NCBI GenBank assembly: GCA_003045895.1
Contig: PZPC01000031.1
Span: forward strand, 1-58,372
Length of the DNA: 58,372 nt
DNA from: Bacteroidota bacterium
Lineage (GTDB): Bacteria; Bacteroidota; Bacteroidia; Chitinophagales; Saprospiraceae
Direction of reading: 5' to 3'
Made by a program: the position numbers and the translations under genes. The number at the start of each line of letters is the position of its first letter. Positions within the stretch are counted from its first letter, which is position 1. Shown piece by piece: positions 51,092-58,372 of the stretch. The notes under the pieces were generated by a model that saw only the letters and a program-made list of their open reading frames with translations, did no database searches and was not told where the DNA came from.

Positions 51092-52590
51092 TCAATCCGC
51101 TCGTAACACCCGATGTCCGGGTTTTCATCGCGGGGGGTACCTTCCAGGTCCAGTGGAAAAGCGGGTAGGCTAATGCCCCGGTTCTGGGCCACCGAGAGGG
51201 TATCGAGGTGATAATCATCAACGGCCCGATCCAGGAAGAGGGCGTCATTTTGGTCACCATTGAAACAATTCAGGCAGTACGTTGCGAAAAAATCACCGTA
51301 CTGGACACTGTTGCGGGTGAGCAACTCGTCCACTTTCACCAGGCAGTGGTTCATGTCCAGGTTGAAAAAGGCAGCCTGTTGGCGGTCGGTTGCATCCTGG
51401 ATAATAATTTCGTCGCGGCGGGAGCCGAAGAAGATACAATTGGTCAGTTGGGCGTTCAGCGGAAACAGGGAGTTGACACTACAGTCGTCGTTGTAACACT
51501 GGAAATTGGTCATCGCCAGGGCCGAAGCATCCACGCCGTAGCTGGCCACGGTGCAGAAGTCGAATTGGTAGTTGCCGCCGTGGGTCAGTTGCACGGCGTT
51601 GGCGGCATTGTCGTAGATGAGGCAATTGCTGGCGGTGATTTCGCTGTGAATACCCACCAGGCCGCTACCGGCGGTGGTGTGGATTTTCACATTGCGGAGG
51701 GTTACTTCGGCCGCCGAATCGGCGTAGACGCCAAAGATGGCATTCTTGATGGTGGTGTATTCTACCAGGTTGCCGCGGCTTTCCCGTCCGATGATGAGGC
51801 CCAACCACTGGCCCGGCTGGTCGGCGAAAGCTGCTTCCAGGCGGTCGCCCTCCATGGTGATGGGATTGTCGGGGGTACCCGCCAGGTGGATACGGCCGTT
51901 GGCCAGGGTATACAGGAAACCATCGTTGAAGGTTCCGAGTAGTTCGTTGCTGGCAATGCCGCCGTGCACGTAGATGTGCGTACCTGCAGCAACCTCCAGC
52001 AGACATTCGTCAATAAAAATTTCGCCGTAAATAACGTAGGGCAGGGGGCTGTCCCAGTTGATGGTGGCATTGTCGCAGCTGAGCACCACGGGCACGCCCC
52101 GGTTGAATCGGCTGGGGAAGTAGTTCGCATTTTGTCCCCAGGCCTCGAGGACAACCGAGCGCTCTTTGTTGCCCGTTTTTACCACCAACCGATCTTCAAC
52201 GACAAACGGACTGGCCGAGAGGGGAGCGTCCGGATCAATGTTGACTTCGACGAAAACGTAGATGGAATCGTTGTTCCAGATAACGGCATCTTCTACTACG
52301 CCTCCGGGTATCCCGTCCACATTGATGTTGAAGCGGACGCCCGTCATGCCTTCGACGTAAATTTCGTCGAGTTGAATAGCCCGGTCGCTTTCGTTGTAAA
52401 TTTTGAAAAACTGGGTAGCCGACCCCAATTCCGTGAAAACGGTATCAAAGCGGAGCGTATCTATTTCAAAACGGATATTGATTCCGTCGCCGGTCAGGTA
52501 GTCTTCCCGGGGATCACAGGCGGAGAAAAAGATAAAAGCCCCCAGCCCCAGTAAAACGGGAAACCACAGGGAAAAACGAATGCTTGTCAT
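51088..52590 (-). CDS. Right-handed beta-helix lipoprotein
   Basis: About 500 residues. Signal peptide with lipobox (FIFFSAC), then an N-terminal beta domain with FKIYNESDRAIQLDEIYVEG, and a parallel beta-helix region (residues about 200-430: LVEYTTIKNAIFGVYADSAAEVTLRNVKIH, SNCLIYDNAANAVQL). Surface-anchored and probably polysaccharide-facing, but no catalytic residues could be assigned. The ATG at 52590 fits the promoter; 52599 is an alternative. Confidence 0.8.
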   Translation of the reverse strand: MTSIRFSLWFPVLLGLGAFIFFSACDPREDYLTGDGINIRFEIDTLRFDTVFTELGSATQFFKIYNESDRAIQLDEIYVEGMTGVRFNINVDGIPGGVVEDAVIWNNDSIYVFVEVNIDPDAPLSASPFVVEDRLVVKTGNKERSVVLEAWGQNANYFPSRFNRGVPVVLSCDNATINWDSPLPYVIYGEIFIDECLLEVAAGTHIYVHGGIASNELLGTFNDGFLYTLANGRIHLAGTPDNPITMEGDRLEAAFADQPGQWLGLIIGRESRGNLVEYTTIKNAIFGVYADSAAEVTLRNVKIHTTAGSGLVGIHSEITASNCLIYDNAANAVQLTHGGNYQFDFCTVASYGVDASALAMTNFQCYNDDCSVNSLFPLNAQLTNCIFFGSRRDEIIIQDATDRQQAAFFNLDMNHCLVKVDELLTRNSVQYGDFFATYCLNCFNGDQNDALFLDRAVDDYHLDTLSVAQNRGISLPAFPLDLEGTPRDENPDIGCYERID

Positions 52591-52612
52591 GGTATACATT
52601 TGAATACAACGG

Positions 52613-52620
52613 CAAAGATA
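52613..52620 (-). promoter_or_regulatory. -7 element for the beta-helix lipoprotein
   Basis: TATCTTTG on the minus strand (exact TAnnTTTG), 22 bp before the ATG at 52590. No clear -33 element. Confidence 0.5.
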
Positions 52621-52639
52621 AGCGTTCTGATGTGTTTCC

Positions 52640-53095
52640 TTAAAAGAGTTCCCGCACCGCTGCTTCCCGGTAGCTAAAAATTTGGTCGATCATCCGTTCC
52701 ACAAACAGGGCATTGGCCAAGGTGCCCAGCGGGCCGAAGGGCACCTGGTAATGCAGGATATCCGTCATCTCCGTTCCACCGGGTACGGCCTTGAAGTGGT
52801 GCTGGTGGTGCCACAAGGCGTACGGACCTACCCGTTGGTCATCGATAAACCACTCGTGGTGACGAATTTGGGTAATTTCTGTTACCCAGTTCATCGGGAT
52901 ACCGAGCAGCGGGCTGATTTGGTATTGTACAATCATGCCAGGATACATCTCTTGTCCGGCCAGGGGGCTCAGGATGTTGAACGCTACGTGGCCAGGCGTA
53001 AGCTTGTTCAGGTTTTCCGGCCGGGAAAAAAAATCCCACACCTCGGGCAGTGGTCGGGGAACGAAAAGGGTCCAGCTTTTTCTTTTAGGGCGCAT
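52640..53095 (-). CDS. SRPBCC-family (START-like) protein
   Basis: 151 residues, WTLFVPRPLPEVWDFFSRPENLNKLTPGHVAF then HHHQHHF-like HHQHHFKAVPGGTEMTDILHYQVPFG: a typical SRPBCC ligand-binding fold, as in the CDP-paratose epimerase-associated and ligand-binding groups. Cytoplasmic, single domain. Substrate unknown. Confidence 0.8.
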   Translation of the reverse strand: MRPKRKSWTLFVPRPLPEVWDFFSRPENLNKLTPGHVAFNILSPLAGQEMYPGMIVQYQISPLLGIPMNWVTEITQIRHHEWFIDDQRVGPYALWHHQHHFKAVPGGTEMTDILHYQVPFGPLGTLANALFVERMIDQIFSYREAAVRELF

Positions 53096-53244
53096 ATTGG
53101 TAGATTAGTGTATCCATAGAAGCAGGAAAGACCCCTTATTGTTCAAATAAAACAAGAACGGATGGAATAACCTGGGTGGTGAATGGGAAATACCTGGTCG
53201 GCACACCCTTTGAAACGTTAAAACCCACAAAAATTTGCCTTGTT

Positions 53245-53277
53245 TTTGACAGGTAGTAGGAAAAACCTTTATATTTG
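53245..53277 (+). promoter_or_regulatory. Promoter without an obvious gene
   Basis: TTTG (53245-53248), 21 bp, TATATTTG (53270-53277), an exact -7 match. It opens a 620-bp gap with no recognised coding gene and is followed about 300 bp later by a clear terminator. Confidence 0.65.
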
Positions 53278-53594
53278 TTTTATGGTGGTGAAAAATACAC
53301 CTTGTTTTTAATCCCAATAACAATCCCATGACTAGAATTAACACTTCCTCTCCAGGCGGTTTTTTCTCCATATTATTTATTGTGCGTTAATTCCTGAACC
53401 ACATCAGTTAAAACTGGTGGGGCTATTGTCGTTTCAGGAAACAGCACTATTCTATCGGGACACATTGTTGGGTATTAAATGATCATACTGCTTCCGTTAT
53501 GAAGCTCAGTATATACGATGCAAGTAGGTTTGTAAAGGGTTTCTCATACAGAGAATTTTTCGTGGAGCGGACATTTGTCCGCTCTACTTTTTTG
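53278..53594 (+). ncRNA. Candidate noncoding RNA or small-peptide transcript
   Basis: Bounded by the promoter at 53245-53277 and a hairpin terminator. Contains a nested structure at about 53391-53440: outer ttcctgaa/ttcaggaa, inner ccac/gtgg enclosing cagtt/aactg. A 20-codon reading frame (ATG at 53328, stop at 53388-53390; starts MTRINTSSPGG) is the only small ORF of note. No known RNA family was recognised. Evidence is structural only. Confidence 0.35.
53562..53593 (+). terminator. Rho-independent terminator
   Basis: agcggaca/tgtccgct stem (53566-53583) followed by ctacttttttg. Ends the putative transcript from 53278; the next gene starts 122 bp later. Confidence 0.8.
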
Positions 53595-53715
53595 TACCCT
53601 GACCCGTCGGCGGCATTGTTGTTGGTGAAAAGCTAGCCATCGTTGTGGCTCCTTGTGAAATATTCCCTTTCTTTATGCCCGTTGAAAAAATACCTGGGCA
53701 AAAGCCATTGCAACC

Positions 53716-54423
53716 ATGAATAGATTAACCGTTTTGCAGGCCATAATCGATAAAATTGCGGCGCAGACTTACCTGGAAATAGGGGTACAGGAGGGGAAGA
53801 TATTTTTCCAGATCAAAGCCCCCCGGAAAATTGGGGTAGATCCCCAATTCATGTTTCCCAAGAAAGCGAAACTTAAGCACCTGCTGGGCCTGAACAAGGG
53901 GGAGACCTACGAGCTGACCAGTACTGCTTTTTTTGCGGAGGTTGCGCCTAAGTGCCTGGCGGGGGGGGTCGATGTGGCCCTGATCGATGGTTTACATACC
54001 TACGAACAAGCCTTGCAGGATGTTGAAAATTGCCTCCAATACCTCAATCCCAACGGGGTTATCATTATGCACGATTGCAACCCGACGAGCAGGGCCAATG
54101 CCTGGCCGGTGCAAGCCTCGATTAACGAGGTACTGGAGTTGGCCGAGCGTGGCGAAGTGCCGGGCTGGAATGGTTGCTGGAACGGTGACGTGTGGAAAAC
54201 CATCGCTCATCTGCGCCTGGCGAATCCGGATGTCAATGTATTTACCCTGGACTTGGACTGGGGGTTGGGCGTAGTGACCAGGGGGCGCGCCACCAACCCA
54301 CTCACCGGATTTGCTACGGCCAATCTGGCGGCCGCCGACTACAGCCTGTTGGAAAGCAACCGCCAGGAACTGCTGGATTTGCGTCCGCCCAGCTATTTCA
54401 AAACTTTTTTAGAAACCTTGTAA
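53716..54423 (+). CDS. Class I SAM-dependent methyltransferase
   Basis: 235 residues with motif I YLEIGVQEGKIFF, IGVDPQF, DVALIDGLHTYEQALQDV and NGVIIMHDCNP, fitting the Methyltransf_24 type often found with sugar or O-methylation genes. Cytoplasmic, no membrane segment. It stands alone. Substrate unknown. Confidence 0.85.
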   Translation: MNRLTVLQAIIDKIAAQTYLEIGVQEGKIFFQIKAPRKIGVDPQFMFPKKAKLKHLLGLNKGETYELTSTAFFAEVAPKCLAGGVDVALIDGLHTYEQALQDVENCLQYLNPNGVIIMHDCNPTSRANAWPVQASINEVLELAERGEVPGWNGCWNGDVWKTIAHLRLANPDVNVFTLDLDWGLGVVTRGRATNPLTGFATANLAAADYSLLESNRQELLDLRPPSYFKTFLETL

Positions 54424-54460
54424 CGCCTTTTTGGCGGCGGTGCCGTTGTCAGCTCCCTGG

Positions 54461-56014
54461 TTAGTTGGGTGCTGGCAGTCGAAGGTCACTGATGCGGTGC
54501 CATCCTTTTTCCGTCGCCAATTGCTGGCGGGTCATGAGGGCGTAGGTATTGTTGAAGCCCAGGGGTGGCAGCCATTGCACGTCGTCGCGCTGGGCACATG
54601 CTGTTTTTACGTACTGGTAGACGGCCCCGGCATCCGTAAAAATTTTCGCCACGACCTCCTGCGGCGGACTGAGTAAGACCTGGAAGCCCGTTCCCGTATA
54701 CTCCGGATAAAGATCGATTTCGCCGAGGCGGAGGGCATCGTAGCAAATTTTTGTTCCCCCCAATCCTGGTTTGGCCTCCACCCGTAGTTCCGTATAGCCT
54801 TCAATGAGTTGCCGGAACAGTTCTACGAGAATATATTGCTCCGTAAACAATTTGGAACCGATGATGATGTTACCGGCGCTACCACTGCGGGGTGTTTGCC
54901 ACCAGCCACGGCTTTGGAGAAATGCTTTGGCCACCGCTGCTGGTGCTTGTTTTTGGTAATCGACCAGGTAGTTGAGGGCCGTCATCAGGCTGTCGTTGAG
55001 CTGGCCGTCCAGGCGTTGCAGGGTGGCCAGCAATTCCGGATGTTCTTGGGCCGTCGTGCCATTTACCAGGGGGGCACACTGGTAGGGCGGGAAAGCGTGT
55101 TGGTCGTCGGTGAGCACGGCCAGGTCGTAGGCCCGTACGCGACCATCGGTGGAGTAGCCGCTGATGATGTCGACCTCCCCTTCGGCAACGGCCCGGTAGA
55201 GGAGTCCGGGATTGAGGATGAGGGTATTGAAGCGCAATCCGGGATACTGCCGCTGGATACTGGGCAGCCCATCGGCCCGGTCGGCGAATTCGGGATCGAA
55301 GGCCGCGCTTAACTCGCCCGAACTTGCGGGGCTTTGCCAGGCCAGCAGGCCAACCAGGGGCACGAGGACCAGCCCGCCCAGCTGCCAGCGTCGCTGCCCC
55401 TGGAACAAGGCAAGCCCCTGGTCGAACAGCAGCGCCAACAGGGCCGCTGGCAGGGCACCCGCCAGGATCATGGAATTGTTGTTGAGGGCGATACCGCCGA
55501 AGATGAACTCTCCCAGCCCGCCCGCACCGATGTAGGCCGCCAGGGTGGCTACACCGACGTTGATGACGGCTGCGGTGCGCACGCCGGCCAGCAAGACGGG
55601 TAAGGCCAACGGAAGTTCCACTTTTCGCAGGACCTGCCAGGGCGTCATCCCCATGCCGCGGGCCGCTTCGACCACGGCGGCATCCACGCCTTGAATACCC
55701 GTGTACGTATTGCGCAGAATGGGTAAGATGGCGTAGAGCAACAAGGCAAAAATCGCGGGTTTCACCCCGATGCCCAACAAGGGGATGAGGGTTCCCAGGA
55801 GGGCAATGCTGGGGATGGTTTGCAGGATGCCGGCAAACCCCAGCACCGGACTGGCGGCCCGCGGATGCCGGGCAATCCAGAGCCCGAGGGGGATCGCCAC
55901 CAAACAGGCCAACAGCAACGACAGCAAGGTCAGCCCCACGTGTTCCAGGCCCAACTCGGCCAGCTTGCTGGTATTGGCGACTAAGAAGGTGGTGAAATCA
56001 GTGAGCAGGGCCAT
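54461..56014 (-). CDS. Osmolyte ABC transporter permease fused to a circularly permuted binding domain
   Basis: Residues about 1-235 are an OpuB/OsmF-like permease (QTIPSIALLGTLIPLLGIG and EAARGMGMTPWQVLRKVELPLALPV). The remaining 280 residues are a substrate-binding domain of the choline/glycine betaine family, but the order is reversed: FDPEFADRADG, GLLYRAVAEGEVDIISGYSTDG and LTDDQHAFPPY come first, and IIIGSKLFTEQYILVEL, DLYPEYTGTGF and GFNNTYALM come last. In the usual binding proteins the GSKxFTEQ lobe is N-terminal. This is a circular permutation by my reading. Such fusions take up compatible solutes under osmotic stress. It overlaps the ATPase gene by 17 bp. Confidence 0.87.
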   Translation of the reverse strand: MALLTDFTTFLVANTSKLAELGLEHVGLTLLSLLLACLVAIPLGLWIARHPRAASPVLGFAGILQTIPSIALLGTLIPLLGIGVKPAIFALLLYAILPILRNTYTGIQGVDAAVVEAARGMGMTPWQVLRKVELPLALPVLLAGVRTAAVINVGVATLAAYIGAGGLGEFIFGGIALNNNSMILAGALPAALLALLFDQGLALFQGQRRWQLGGLVLVPLVGLLAWQSPASSGELSAAFDPEFADRADGLPSIQRQYPGLRFNTLILNPGLLYRAVAEGEVDIISGYSTDGRVRAYDLAVLTDDQHAFPPYQCAPLVNGTTAQEHPELLATLQRLDGQLNDSLMTALNYLVDYQKQAPAAVAKAFLQSRGWWQTPRSGSAGNIIIGSKLFTEQYILVELFRQLIEGYTELRVEAKPGLGGTKICYDALRLGEIDLYPEYTGTGFQVLLSPPQEVVAKIFTDAGAVYQYVKTACAQRDDVQWLPPLGFNNTYALMTRQQLATEKGWHRISDLRLPAPN

Positions 56015-56975
56015 GGGTTGTGGGGTCTTGTTGAAGCAATTGAAATGTAGCCTGGGTCAGATCCGCTGCCGAAAAGTAGGATCCGTCGGGGAGGAGGCCA
56101 CCGGCTGCGCCACCGGCATGATCGAGGAGCTGGCTTTGGGCCGCCTGAAAAGTGAGGGTAGGGCTCATCGGGAGCGCCGTCATCCCCGCGGGCAGAGTGG
56201 TCGGTAACCGCCGCGGTAAGTCGGACAAGCGCAGAATGAGGTAGGCCAGGTTGAGGCGCTGGGGCGCCAGGAAACGACGCACGAAGGCGTTGGCAGGCCG
56301 AAAAAGCAAGTCGGCAGGGGTACCCAGTTGTTGTAGTCGCCCGCCGTCGAGTAAACAGATCTGGTCGGCCAGTTCGAAGGCTTCCTGCACGTCGTGGGTG
56401 ACGAGAATGACCGTTTTGTGCCGCAACTGATCGAGTTCCAGAAAATCGCGGCGGAGTTCTTGTCGGGTAATTGGGTCGAGGGCACTAAAGGGCTCATCCA
56501 TCAGCACCACGGGCGGATCGGCGGCCAGGGCCCGGGCAATGCCAACCCGCTGCTGCTGACCACCGCTGAGTTCGGCGGGGTAGCGGTAGAGGTACTCGTC
56601 GGGCGGGAGTTTCAGGCGGGTCAGCAAGTCCCGGCTTTGTTGGGCAATCCGCTCAGCCGACCAACCTAACAAGCGGGGTACCACGGCAATGTTTCCGGCT
56701 ACGGTGTAGTGTGGGAAGAGGCCGACCTGCTGGATGACGTAGCCCATCTGTCGCCGCATTTGGGCAAGCGGTTGCTGGTGGATAGCGATTCCGTTGAGGT
56801 AAATAGCTCCGCTGCTGGGTGTTACCAGCCGGTTCAGCATCTTCAGCGTGGTGGTTTTGCCGCTGCCACTGGTACCCACCAGCGCCAGGGTTTGCCCGGT
56901 CTCAACGGTAAAAGAAAGCTGTTCAACCGCTACGGTGGAACCAAAGCTTTTGCTGAGCTTGTGGACGGTTATCAT
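55998..56975 (-). CDS. Osmolyte ABC transporter ATPase (OpuCA/ProV-like, no CBS domains)
   Basis: ABC ATPase with Walker A GTSGSGKT, the MGYVIQQVGLFPHYTV loop, signature LSGGQQQRVGIARAL, Walker B PPVVLMDEPFSALDP and the switch His in VTHDVQEAF. The quaternary-amine family often carries C-terminal CBS domains; here the C-terminal about 80 residues show none. Works with the fused permease-binding protein downstream (17-bp overlap) and follows the Nudix gene by a 4-bp overlap. Confidence 0.9.
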   Translation of the reverse strand: MITVHKLSKSFGSTVAVEQLSFTVETGQTLALVGTSGSGKTTTLKMLNRLVTPSSGAIYLNGIAIHQQPLAQMRRQMGYVIQQVGLFPHYTVAGNIAVVPRLLGWSAERIAQQSRDLLTRLKLPPDEYLYRYPAELSGGQQQRVGIARALAADPPVVLMDEPFSALDPITRQELRRDFLELDQLRHKTVILVTHDVQEAFELADQICLLDGGRLQQLGTPADLLFRPANAFVRRFLAPQRLNLAYLILRLSDLPRRLPTTLPAGMTALPMSPTLTFQAAQSQLLDHAGGAAGGLLPDGSYFSAADLTQATFQLLQQDPTTHGPAH

Positions 56976-57472
56976 AGCTGGATATTAAACGCTACCTGTA
57001 TACCTTCCAGCTCTTCCACCATCTCCAGGAGGTGCAGGTCGGCATCGTAGATGGCCCGCATCGCAAATGGCTGGCGGCGGGAGATGTACTGGTAAATCTG
57101 CCAGTCGGTAGGTGGGGTAGGAAGTTTGGAAAGCTGGTCGAAGGGAATCCAGGTGAGGGTGCCCTCGTCACAAAGTGGCGGCGCTTGCCAGGGGATATCG
57201 GCCACGTAGATACTGCACCACCAGTTGTAGTCGACGGGCGAGGTTTCGACGAGGGAGCCCGCGTAGTGAAGTTGCTGCAATTGGATGCCGGTTTCTTCCA
57301 AGGTTTCCCGCAAGGCCGTTTGGTAGGGGTCTTCGTAGGGGTCTACTTTGCCACCTACCGGCACGTACAGGCCCTGGTTGGGTGGTTTGGCGCGCCGGAG
57401 CAGCAAGAGGTGATCTTCAGCGCGCAGCACCACCATGGCGGCAGTCCGCTTGAGGCCGGCGGGGATGGACAT
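56972..57472 (-). CDS. Nudix hydrolase
   Basis: 166 residues with a complete Nudix box GKVDPYEDPYQTALRETLEET (GX5EX7REUXEEXGU fits). Resembles 8-oxo-dGTP diphosphatase/MutT-type proteins. Hydrolyses a nucleoside diphosphate linked to another group. Co-transcribed with the transporter genes, perhaps only by position. Confidence 0.9.
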   Translation of the reverse strand: MSIPAGLKRTAAMVVLRAEDHLLLLRRAKPPNQGLYVPVGGKVDPYEDPYQTALRETLEETGIQLQQLHYAGSLVETSPVDYNWWCSIYVADIPWQAPPLCDEGTLTWIPFDQLSKLPTPPTDWQIYQYISRRQPFAMRAIYDADLHLLEMVEELEGIQVAFNIQL

Positions 57473-57762
57473 AGGGGTTGTTTTTAACTTTGTGCCCCTA
57501 AGCTAGGGAATAATATTAAATTGTTGGTAAGTCCAGCAGGTTGGATTCAGAACCCTGTTTTTCTTTTTAACGCATTGCTGGTTCCTTCGTTCGCGGAGGA
57601 AGGTATAGCGGCGTGCCTTTGCCACAGAAGTGGGGAAGGTGTGCGGTGACTAAGGCCCCAAGGGTGGGGCCCCGCCCTGGCGGGGCTATGCCCAGAGCTG
57701 TCGAATCTGGAAATTTTTAATGCGTTATCGCGATGTTTATCCAAAATCGCGCATTTCAGTAA
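57473..57762. other. Non-coding region before the repeats
   Basis: About 290 bp without a gene. Contains strong hairpins: ggcccc/ggggcc and ccccgcc/ggcgggg back to back near 57655-57690, and atcgcg/cgcgat near 57726-57751. No promoter or terminator role could be assigned. Confidence 0.5.
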
Positions 57763-58372
57763 ACCCATCCCCCGCCCACGCCCCTTCGGCGTGGGCGTCC
57801 AGACGCGCGATTTTTGCCGAGGCGGGTGGTAAATTCAACGCTGGCAGATGAACTTACAAATGGTCTGAGGCGACTGCCCCAAAGGTGAGGAATTACGGCT
57901 AGTCGACTTTTCAAAACGGCCGATTGCCGACTTTTTACAACGGCCAAAACCTCGCGAATACGCGCAGCACGCTTGCCTTGAGAACCCATCCCCCGCCCTT
58001 CCCTTGAAAAGGAAGGGAGTCCAGACGCGCGATTTTTGCCGAGGCGGTGGTAAATTCAACGCTGGCAGATTAACTTGCAAATGGTCTGAGGCGACTGCCC
58101 CAAAGGTGAGGAATTACGGCTAGTCGACTTTTCAAAACGGCCGATTGCCGACTTTTTACAACGGCCAAAACCTCGCGAATACGCGCAGCACGCCTCCCTT
58201 CCTTTTCAAGGGAAGGGCTGGGGGATGGGTTCTGAAGGGAGTCCAGACGCGCGATTTTTGCCGAGGCGGGTGGTAAATTCAACGCTGGCAGATTAACTTG
58301 CAAATGGTCTAAAGCTCCTGCCCCAAAGGTGAGGAATTACGGCTAGTCGACTTTTCAAAACGGCCGATTGCC
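57763..58372 (+). repeat. 222-bp intergenic repeats with variable hairpin heads
   Basis: Two full copies and one cut by the window edge. The body (ccagacgcgcgatttttgcc onward) begins at 57799, 58021 and 58243, a constant 222-bp step. Each of the first two copies is preceded by a cccatcccccgccc head with a short hairpin. The third copy is preceded by the reverse complement of that head (58195-58232), so the middle copy is flanked by a 38-bp inverted repeat (57982-58018 and 58195-58232). Small indels (aggcgggtgg or aggcggtgg) suggest no coding role. Origin unknown. Confidence 0.8.

Noticed and set aside
53105-53371. Leftward 88-codon frame
   Set aside because: It spans the promoter at 53245-53277, has no recognisable domain and lies opposite a better explained transcript.
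57547-58303. Reading frames of 73-81 codons in the end repeats
   Set aside because: They repeat with the 222-bp unit, and indels shift them between copies, so they are not conserved coding.
57763-58372. CRISPR array
   Set aside because: Units are 222 bp with no short identical repeats and unique spacers, and no cas gene is near.

Overview
The window looks like a chromosomal segment of a gliding Bacteroidota. The evidence is a GldD-type lipoprotein, Bacteroidota-type promoters (TTTG, 19 bp, TAnnTTTG, exact in front of recA), weak ribosome binding sites, and a giant repeat protein of the kind these bacteria secrete. The fairly G+C-rich composition and the gene set suggest the Saprospiria/Lewinella side of the phylum. 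That placement is inference.

Layout. (1) 1-4641 (-): start of a huge secreted protein with tandem 82-residue repeats; its C-terminus lies outside the window. (2) 4775-35077: an accessory glycan island. It holds a nucleotide-sugar dehydrogenase, a GDP-mannose 3,5-epimerase, a WecE aminotransferase, an N-acetyltransferase, GT2, GT4 and other GT-like proteins, an MBOAT/SGNH acylation pair, an ACP with a KAS III, a UbiA prenyltransferase, two HTTM membrane proteins and a Wzm/Wzt ABC exporter. The unusual part is nine iron/2-oxoglutarate (Fe/2OG) enzymes. Seven are PhyH-family; four of these lie consecutively between the Wzm permease and the Wzt ATPase in one tight operon. Two are full-length relatives of WelO5-type aliphatic halogenases, with the HxG signature that replaces the usual HxD. 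One of these is intact (30177-31103). The other (17924-18846) is split by an apparent one-base deletion. (3) 35308-42756: core genes: SPOR protein, rodA, DUF1611, recA, gldD, dipeptide epimerase and pepP. The DUF1611 and epimerase genes, either side of recA, recall the two-step DgcN/DgcA D-glutamate route. (4) 42786-49467: an M14 deacylase, two ATP-grasp-like proteins, a SET-domain protein and a GNAT-nitrilase fusion. (5) 49666-57472: a DksA-like acidic protein, an orphan OmpR-type regulator, a beta-helix lipoprotein, SRPBCC and methyltransferase genes, a possible noncoding transcript, and an osmolyte ABC transporter whose binding domain appears circularly permuted. (6) 57473-58372: non-coding, with structured 222-bp repeats.

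Working model (inference): the island builds and exports a glycan or lipid-linked saccharide and decorates it by oxidation, methylation and acylation, probably with C-H halogenation. The halogenase-like gene lies in one co-directional run with gme, acp, the KAS III, GT2, GNAT, MBOAT, SGNH and wecE genes. Many of the oxygenases end or begin in short Trp-rich basic segments, which suggests work at the membrane surface on lipid-linked substrates. The strongest candidates for something undescribed are the WelO5-like enzymes in a glycan/acyl operon and the PhyH array inside a Wzm/Wzt exporter operon.
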